Part shown: in pieces, positions 49,245 to 54,383 of the stretch
How the letters are laid out: every line of letters starts with the position of its first letter
Numbering within the stretch: position 1 is the stretch's first letter
Source of the DNA: CALMEH01 sp964548225
Lineage (GTDB): Bacteria; Acidobacteriota; Blastocatellia; Pyrinomonadales; Pyrinomonadaceae
Direction: 5' to 3'
Length of the DNA: 54,383 nucleotides
Assembly (NCBI GenBank): GCA_964548225.1
Contig: CAZJQP010000025.1
Coordinates: forward strand, 1-54,383
The notes under the pieces: model-generated
What the model was told of the DNA's origin: nothing
Seen by the model: only the letters and a program-made list of their open reading frames with translations
The model's database searches: none
Translations under genes and position numbers: made by a program

Positions 49245-50855
49245 ATGAAAAAGGTAACTCTTTACATCGAATCCGGCTACGATTCACGCGAAATCTCGCT
49301 CGAAGACGAAATAAGTATCGGGCGGACGGATGCGGCGCGGATTGTTTTGGATGATCTCGGGCTTTCGCGTCTGAATACGACTTTTTTCCGCGACGGCGAA
49401 GATATTCTCGTGGTTGATGAACATTCGACCAACGGAACTTTTGTCAACGGCAAAAGACTTTCCTCTGCGCCGCAACTTATCTTTGACGGCGACGAGATTA
49501 AACTCGGCAACGACACACGAATTCGCATTTCAATCGGCGAAAATCGTCCTGCGCCGGTTGCCGATAAACCGTCGCCTAAATCTTCCGTTAATCCGCAACA
49601 AAACATTGTCGGGGCGAAATCCGCAACGGACGAAAAAGAAAAATTGCCGGTGGTGGTTGTCGGCTCGATTGCGGCAATATTTTTGATTGTTTTCGTAGCA
49701 CTTGGCGGTTATTTTATAAGTAGTTCAGGAACGAGCGGCGGAAACGATGCAAACGGAACGCCGCGAAAACCTTTGAAAGTTGATTTAACAATGGCAGTTC
49801 CGATTCGCGTTGATGACCCGATGGGCGGCGGCGACGGCGACGATAATCTAGACGATTTAATCTCTGCGTGGGAAGTTCAGGAAAAAGAAGTTAATATCAA
49901 AGACCTCGACGAATTTAAGGTAACTTCAACTACAACCGCAGACGGAACGGTTAAAAAATCGGATTTGGATGTTGACAACGCCTATTACGAACAGCAGATG
50001 CAAAAGGCGAAAAAATTCGGCAAGCTGAACAATCCCGATCCGCCCGGACTCAATCCTTTGCCGCCGGAATTAATCGGCGGAAATGTTTCCAAACAAAAGG
50101 CGAAACTTGCCGAACTGATACAGCGCGGCGGTTATAAACAACCGCTCGATTTTGCGGATTTGGCAACGCATCGAATGGAAGGCAGTCATCTCGTCGAACT
50201 ACCGAAAGCGACCGAAACCTACGTTTTGGACATCGGCGGAAGCGCAACCGAAAACGAATTTACATCGTTTGATTTTGACAGCGGTTCAGCCAAACTTTCG
50301 CCCGATTCGCCCGATTATCAAATTTTGAAAAAACTTGCCGATAATTTTGAAGGACAAAAATACGACCTCAACAACGGGCGCGACCGCCGCCAGATTCGCA
50401 CTCGCCTTTTGCGTATGTATAACAAACAATCGCGCAAGATTTTAGAGGAAATCGCTAAAAAGTTTTACGATAAATTTAAAAATCCTCTGCGTTTATCGAG
50501 TCTTTCGCGCTCGATGGATTATCAAATTATCTTAAACGGCAATAATGCAAATTCATTTGTCGTGCGCGGTAAAGGCAGTTTGCCGCCGCATACTTCGGGT
50601 TGTGCAATTGATATTCCGCGCCGCACTTTAACTGCTGACGAACAAAATTTTCTGATGGATTTGTTTGCCACAATGGAACGCGAAAATAAAATTGATGCTC
50701 TGCGCGAAGGTGCAAGCAATCCGTGTTTTCACTTTTTTATCTACCCCGACGGCAAGCTCGCCGCGCCCGACGTTAAATTTGCCCAAATGGAACGCACCGA
50801 CGAAGTTGCCGAACTTTTTAATCTGCCGTCAGCTTGGGCGACGTTTTACGATTAA
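49245..50855 (+). CDS. FHA-domain / TM / M15-like (DUF5715-type) protein
   Basis: 536 residues. N-terminal FHA domain (ISIGRTDAARIVLDDLGLSR, NTTFF, VDEHSTNGTFVNGKRL) at 5-95 binds phospho-Thr. A TM helix (VVVVGSIAAIFLIVFVALGG) near 137 follows, then a periplasmic region. The C-terminal part has SLSRSMDYQIILNGNNANS and HTSGCAIDI plus a late HFFIYP, the His-x3-Gly..Asp layout of M15/LAS peptidases, so it may cut or bind peptidoglycan. It is probably a signalling protein linking kinases to the wall. Confidence 0.85.
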   Translation: MKKVTLYIESGYDSREISLEDEISIGRTDAARIVLDDLGLSRLNTTFFRDGEDILVVDEHSTNGTFVNGKRLSSAPQLIFDGDEIKLGNDTRIRISIGENRPAPVADKPSPKSSVNPQQNIVGAKSATDEKEKLPVVVVGSIAAIFLIVFVALGGYFISSSGTSGGNDANGTPRKPLKVDLTMAVPIRVDDPMGGGDGDDNLDDLISAWEVQEKEVNIKDLDEFKVTSTTTADGTVKKSDLDVDNAYYEQQMQKAKKFGKLNNPDPPGLNPLPPELIGGNVSKQKAKLAELIQRGGYKQPLDFADLATHRMEGSHLVELPKATETYVLDIGGSATENEFTSFDFDSGSAKLSPDSPDYQILKKLADNFEGQKYDLNNGRDRRQIRTRLLRMYNKQSRKILEEIAKKFYDKFKNPLRLSSLSRSMDYQIILNGNNANSFVVRGKGSLPPHTSGCAIDIPRRTLTADEQNFLMDLFATMERENKIDALREGASNPCFHFFIYPDGKLAAPDVKFAQMERTDEVAELFNLPSAWATFYD

Positions 50856-50905
50856 CCTTCCAATTTCTTCGGAAAATTTTTCAATCTAAAAATTTCAGCC
50901 CTTAA

Positions 50906-51094
50906 CTTAAAGGCTGAGAAGCTAAACTTTTAAGGTGAACCTTCCGCCTTTTAAGGACAACTTCTGCCCTTAAAGAGCGAAGACTTAAACTTTTAAGGAC
51001 AGTTGTTCGCTCTTTAAGGGGAACTTCTCGCCCTAAACGGCGAATAGTTTTTCCTAAAAAGCGAACTCTCCAACTTTTGGGCAGATGAATAAAA
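50906..51094. repeat. Nine-unit 21-bp period degenerate array
   Basis: Units start at 50906, 50927, 50948, 50969, 50990, 51011, 51032, 51053, 51074. The left part of each unit is CTTTTAAGG-like, followed by about 12 variable bases. The minus strand stays open through it. Located in the 303-bp gap between the FHA and VWA genes. Confidence 0.8.
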
Positions 51095-51158
51095 TCTTTC
51101 AAATTTCATCGTGCCGGCTTAGCTAGACGATAAAACTTTCAAGCCTTAAACTGAAAAT

Positions 51159-54100
51159 ATGGCGGAAAGCGAAAAAGATTTAATCAATCACAAAAAGAAA
51201 ACATTCACCGGCTTGGCAAAACGCTTGTCCAGACTTTCGAGCGAGAAAAAACGTGCCGCATTGGAATCGAGTGCGAGTTTGGCAGGCGTGAGTTTGCGCG
51301 TCAGCCGCGAATTTGTCGAAGCCGTGCCGAAAGCGGCGAAAATTTTATCGGCGGAAGATATTAGAAATTGGGCGGAACTCGGCAGACGTTTGGCGATGGG
51401 AAATGCCGAACAAGGCGCGAAATTTTTTGCAGACGGCGTGAACGGTTTGAAATTCGTGCCTGAAAAAGCGCGTCCGCTGGTTTTTCAAATTTGCACCAAA
51501 CAGTTAGTTTTATCAAGTTCGATTGCTCTTGAAACTTTTGAACTTATTCCGCGTCTTGCCAAAGAAATCGAAGATGATGAACTCCTGAGCCAAATCTTAA
51601 AACTTGCCTCGGAAATCGCCAATCGCTCCGCTAAACACAGCGCGGATTTTCTGCAAAAAACGCCGCAGGTCGCGGAAAGTTTGAAAAGATTTGACGAAGT
51701 GACGGCGAGACTAAGCGACGGCGAGAAAAAAATCTCTCTGTCTCTCCGTCCCAAAGTCTCATCTTCAGTCATCGCCCTCGCTTCGCACTTTGCCAACCGA
51801 ACCGGCGGAATGACCGCTGATTTATGGGCAAACTTGCCCGAATCTTTAATAAAACTTTCCGCTGAAAACGCGGTCGGTTTGATGGAAAAGGCGCGTGAAT
51901 TTTTAGAATTCGGCGGCAGTGTAACTCTCCATTTCGTTTCCGCCGGAAGCGTTGTTTTGCATAAAACCGACGAAGTTTTTGAAGATTGGTGCACCGTTTT
52001 GCAAATTATTGCCCGACACGGAAACGCTGTTTTGATTGCTTTCTTACGCGCCACGCCGAAATTTTTCGGACAGATTCAGACGTTGAAAAAGAAAAACGAA
52101 ATTGTTCCGATTGCCCGAAAAGTCTTAAATCTCGTTGCCGAAATTGCCGAAAAAGACGCGGAAAGTGCGCTTGCCGCTTTCAGATCCTCGGCGCAGGCTT
52201 TGAAAAAAGTTTCGCTTGAGCAATTTGAAGAATGGGTTGAAACAGGTTTACTCGAAAAAGAAAATGTTTCCGCCAAGGCGCGAAAAAGCTATTTTGCGCT
52301 GGAAACGCGCCAATCGAACGAACTGCTTCAAGAAGCGCAGGAAGGTTTGCCGCTTGAGAAAATTCAGACGGTCTTGCGGATTTACGTCGAAGGTTTAACC
52401 GGCAAAGAAGTCGAAATCGCGCCGCTTTCGGCGATGCCGCAAGAATCCAGAATCGGCGACGGCAAGACGGTTTATTTGCCTTCAAACGTCAACGAATTCA
52501 ATTCCGAAGAGATGGATTTTCGGCTCTACAAAGTTCTCGCGGCACACGGCGCAGGGCAGATTGAATTCGGGACTTTTGAAAAAGATACGAAGAATTTGAA
52601 AGCCGCGTTTGCCGAATTAAACGAGCTTTACGCTGCCAGCGCGGAAGAAATTGACGCATTTTCATTGGCAGGTTACATCGAGGACGTGCAAAAAGGCGAA
52701 AAGGCTCTGTCGGACGAAGAAATCAAAGCGGAAATTAAAAAGCGTCTGAAAAAATTGCCGAAAGATTCCGATTATCGCACCGTTTTGCAAGTTTTCCCCG
52801 AACCGCGTCTGGCAAAAAAAATCTTCGGCACAATGGAAAATGCGCGAATTGATGCCGCTTTGCGCCGAAATTATCGCGGTCTTCGCAAAGATTTGGATTT
52901 AATGCAGACGTTTTTGCGCGAACGTCGTCCTTTTATTTTCGATATTCCGATGAATCAAGTTCCGTTTGAACTGCTGTTTCAAATCACGCTTTGCGGCGGC
53001 GCGACCGACGACGCACGCCAATTTTACGGGCAAATCGTCTCGGAAATCGAAACCGTTATGGAAAATTATCTGGCGATAAAAAACGCAACGGTTGCCGATT
53101 CCTTAATGGCGACGAGCCGCGTTTATACACTTTTCCAAAACATCACACCGGAAGAAACTCAAAGCCAAGAATCCGAAAATGAAGAAAAAGGCGAATACGC
53201 TTACGAAGATAAAAACGCCAGCGAATCGGTTTTGGAAAATCAGGTAAAACGCGAACAGCAACCGAAAAAAGCGCAAGATATTAAAGATTTATTCAACGCT
53301 TGGAACACGCTCGACGATGAAGATTCCGAGCCGGACGATTTGCAAGGCGCAGAGGCTTGGGCGCACAACGAAATGCCCGAACAGCCGCTTGAATCGGGCG
53401 ATTTGGCGTTTTCTTACGATGAATGGGACAGAGAATTAAACGATTATCGCGTCGGTTGGAGTCGCGTCATCGAGAAAAAAGTGCGGCAAGGCGATAGAAA
53501 TTTTGTTGAACTCGCACGTTCGCGCTATCGCGGCGTGATTTCTTCGATTCGCCATCAATTTCAACTGATGAAACCTGAAAATCTGACGCGCATCAACCGC
53601 GAAATTGACGGCGAAGATTACGATTTGAACGCGCTCATTGACTATGTCGTGGACAAACGTGCCGACGGGCAACAGTCGGAAAATATCTACACGAAACGAT
53701 TGCGGAAACAGCGCGACGTTGCCGTTTCGCTTCTGCTCGACCAATCTTCTTCGACAGCGCGGACGATTACGCGCAATCCGCTTCAGCCTTACACGCATCC
53801 GGGCAGACGCATTATCGAAATCGAAAAAGAAGGTTTAGTTTTGATGAGCGAAGCACTCGAAGCCGTCGGCGATGTTTATTCAATCAACGGTTTCACCAGC
53901 GAAGGCAGACGCAACGTAAAATTCTACGTCGTCAAAGATTTTGCCGAAAAATACTCCGAAGAGATCGAACGTCGCATCGGCGGCATCACCTTCCAAAACA
54001 ACACGCGAATGGGCGCAGCCATAAGACACGCCGCCGCGAAATTAGTCAAACAAGAATCGCGCACGAAACTTTTAATCGTCTTAACCGACGGCAGACCTTA

Positions 54101-54320
54101 CGACCACGATTACGGCGACGCACGTTACGCAAGAGAAGACGTGCGCGAAGCCTTAACCGAAGCCAAAATGCAAGGCATCACACCGTTCTGCATCACCATT
54201 GACCGCGAATCCGAAGCCGAATTAAGAGATTTATACGGCGATGTCGGCTACACAATTATTGACGATGTGCTGAGTTTGCCGGAGAGAATGCCGAATATTT
54301 ATCGAAGATTGACGAGTTGA
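51159..54320 (+). CDS. Large VWA-domain protein (NorD/CbbO-like C-terminus)
   Basis: 1053 residues from ATG 51159. The first 400 residues are helical repeats of about 35 aa (FADGVNGLKFVPEKARPLV, LPESLIKLSAENAVGLMEKA) of HEAT-like type. A middle region has RIYVEGLTGKEVEI and HGAGQIEFGTF. An acidic linker near 665-760 (SQESENEEKGEYAYEDK) precedes the VWA domain near 845-1050 with MIDAS DQSSST, FQNNTRMGAA and VLTDGRPYD. Such proteins partner MoxR-type AAA+ ATPases to activate enzymes; no MoxR gene is in the window, but one could follow. Cytoplasmic, no signal. Confidence 0.88.
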   Translation: MAESEKDLINHKKKTFTGLAKRLSRLSSEKKRAALESSASLAGVSLRVSREFVEAVPKAAKILSAEDIRNWAELGRRLAMGNAEQGAKFFADGVNGLKFVPEKARPLVFQICTKQLVLSSSIALETFELIPRLAKEIEDDELLSQILKLASEIANRSAKHSADFLQKTPQVAESLKRFDEVTARLSDGEKKISLSLRPKVSSSVIALASHFANRTGGMTADLWANLPESLIKLSAENAVGLMEKAREFLEFGGSVTLHFVSAGSVVLHKTDEVFEDWCTVLQIIARHGNAVLIAFLRATPKFFGQIQTLKKKNEIVPIARKVLNLVAEIAEKDAESALAAFRSSAQALKKVSLEQFEEWVETGLLEKENVSAKARKSYFALETRQSNELLQEAQEGLPLEKIQTVLRIYVEGLTGKEVEIAPLSAMPQESRIGDGKTVYLPSNVNEFNSEEMDFRLYKVLAAHGAGQIEFGTFEKDTKNLKAAFAELNELYAASAEEIDAFSLAGYIEDVQKGEKALSDEEIKAEIKKRLKKLPKDSDYRTVLQVFPEPRLAKKIFGTMENARIDAALRRNYRGLRKDLDLMQTFLRERRPFIFDIPMNQVPFELLFQITLCGGATDDARQFYGQIVSEIETVMENYLAIKNATVADSLMATSRVYTLFQNITPEETQSQESENEEKGEYAYEDKNASESVLENQVKREQQPKKAQDIKDLFNAWNTLDDEDSEPDDLQGAEAWAHNEMPEQPLESGDLAFSYDEWDRELNDYRVGWSRVIEKKVRQGDRNFVELARSRYRGVISSIRHQFQLMKPENLTRINREIDGEDYDLNALIDYVVDKRADGQQSENIYTKRLRKQRDVAVSLLLDQSSSTARTITRNPLQPYTHPGRRIIEIEKEGLVLMSEALEAVGDVYSINGFTSEGRRNVKFYVVKDFAEKYSEEIERRIGGITFQNNTRMGAAIRHAAAKLVKQESRTKLLIVLTDGRPYDHDYGDARYAREDVREALTEAKMQGITPFCITIDRESEAELRDLYGDVGYTIIDDVLSLPERMPNIYRRLTS

Positions 54321-54383
54321 GAAAATTATTGAGGGTGTAAAAAAAACTGTGTAAATGGCAGAAATGAACATTTATTTTAATGG

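Noticed and set aside
50906..51094. Leucine-rich repeat protein on minus strand (50902-51102)
   Set aside because: The frame stays open because the period is a multiple of three. It has no Shine-Dalgarno, and its sequence is the array itself.
54355..54383. Start of another gene (MAEMNIYF)
   Set aside because: Only 29 bases remain and no well-spaced ribosome site precedes it.

Overview
The window looks like a chromosomal segment of an Acidobacteriota member, probably a Blastocatellia-like soil or freshwater bacterium. This placement is an inference. It rests on a winged-helix/TM/TolB-propeller regulator, a TonB receptor with an N-terminal carboxypeptidase-regulatory-like domain, CpeT-like and META-domain secreted proteins in a non-phototrophic context, moderate GC, and dense low-complexity dyad repeats between genes. 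No rRNA, tRNA, phage or CRISPR array was seen.

Positions 1-4500 carry, mostly on the minus strand, a partial amidohydrolase, an IS200-like single-strand transposase flanked by inverted REP-like hairpins, two small unknowns, an acyl-CoA ligase and a secreted CpeT-like protein. Positions 4600-39000 hold a large catabolic region in both orientations: HyuA and HyuB (ATP-dependent cyclic-amide hydrolase type), an N-carbamoylsarcosine-amidase-like hydrolase, a nitrilase-fold protein with altered catalytic residues, an aldehyde dehydrogenase, an HMG-CoA-lyase-like aldolase, a CaiB/BaiF CoA-transferase, a TonB receptor, a short citryl-CoA-lyase-like protein, MmgE/PrpD, LeuC/LeuD-type hydro-lyase, and a SucC/SucD-like acyl-CoA synthetase whose beta subunit ends in a [4Fe-4S]-like cysteine motif. 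Six of these transcription units share a palindromic operator, GTTAT-N6-ATAAC in an A/T-rich extended palindrome, within about 40 bp of the start codon. This points to one pathway-specific regulator encoded outside the window. My reading is an inducible route that opens a cyclic amide, imide or hydantoin-like compound, makes a (branched) dicarboxylate, hydrates it, activates it with CoA and ATP, and cleaves it with a citrate-synthase-fold lyase. The substrate cannot be read from the sequence.

Inserted in this region are unrelated loci: a cassette of three small cytoplasmic proteins of unknown function with near-identical leaders (10180-11636), a wHTH/TolB regulator, a GNAT/META group and an orphan Dam-like methylase. 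Positions 39100-54320 are more ordinary: a 2Fe-2S ferredoxin, Fe/Mn superoxide dismutase, zinc-ribbon membrane protein, lipoyl synthase, a Lon-N-terminal-domain protein, KtrA/KtrB-type K+ uptake, an FHA/M15-like membrane protein and a 1053-residue VWA protein.

The most unusual layer is repetitive DNA. Nearly every intergenic gap holds an inverted repeat of short low-complexity words. Two gaps hold degenerate arrays with an exact 21-bp period. The same kinds of repeat appear to have entered coding sequence: an 81-bp in-frame palindromic insertion in a GNAT gene with 5-bp direct flanks, two low-complexity inserts in the SucC-like gene, and a signal peptide built from a repeat in the VOC gene.
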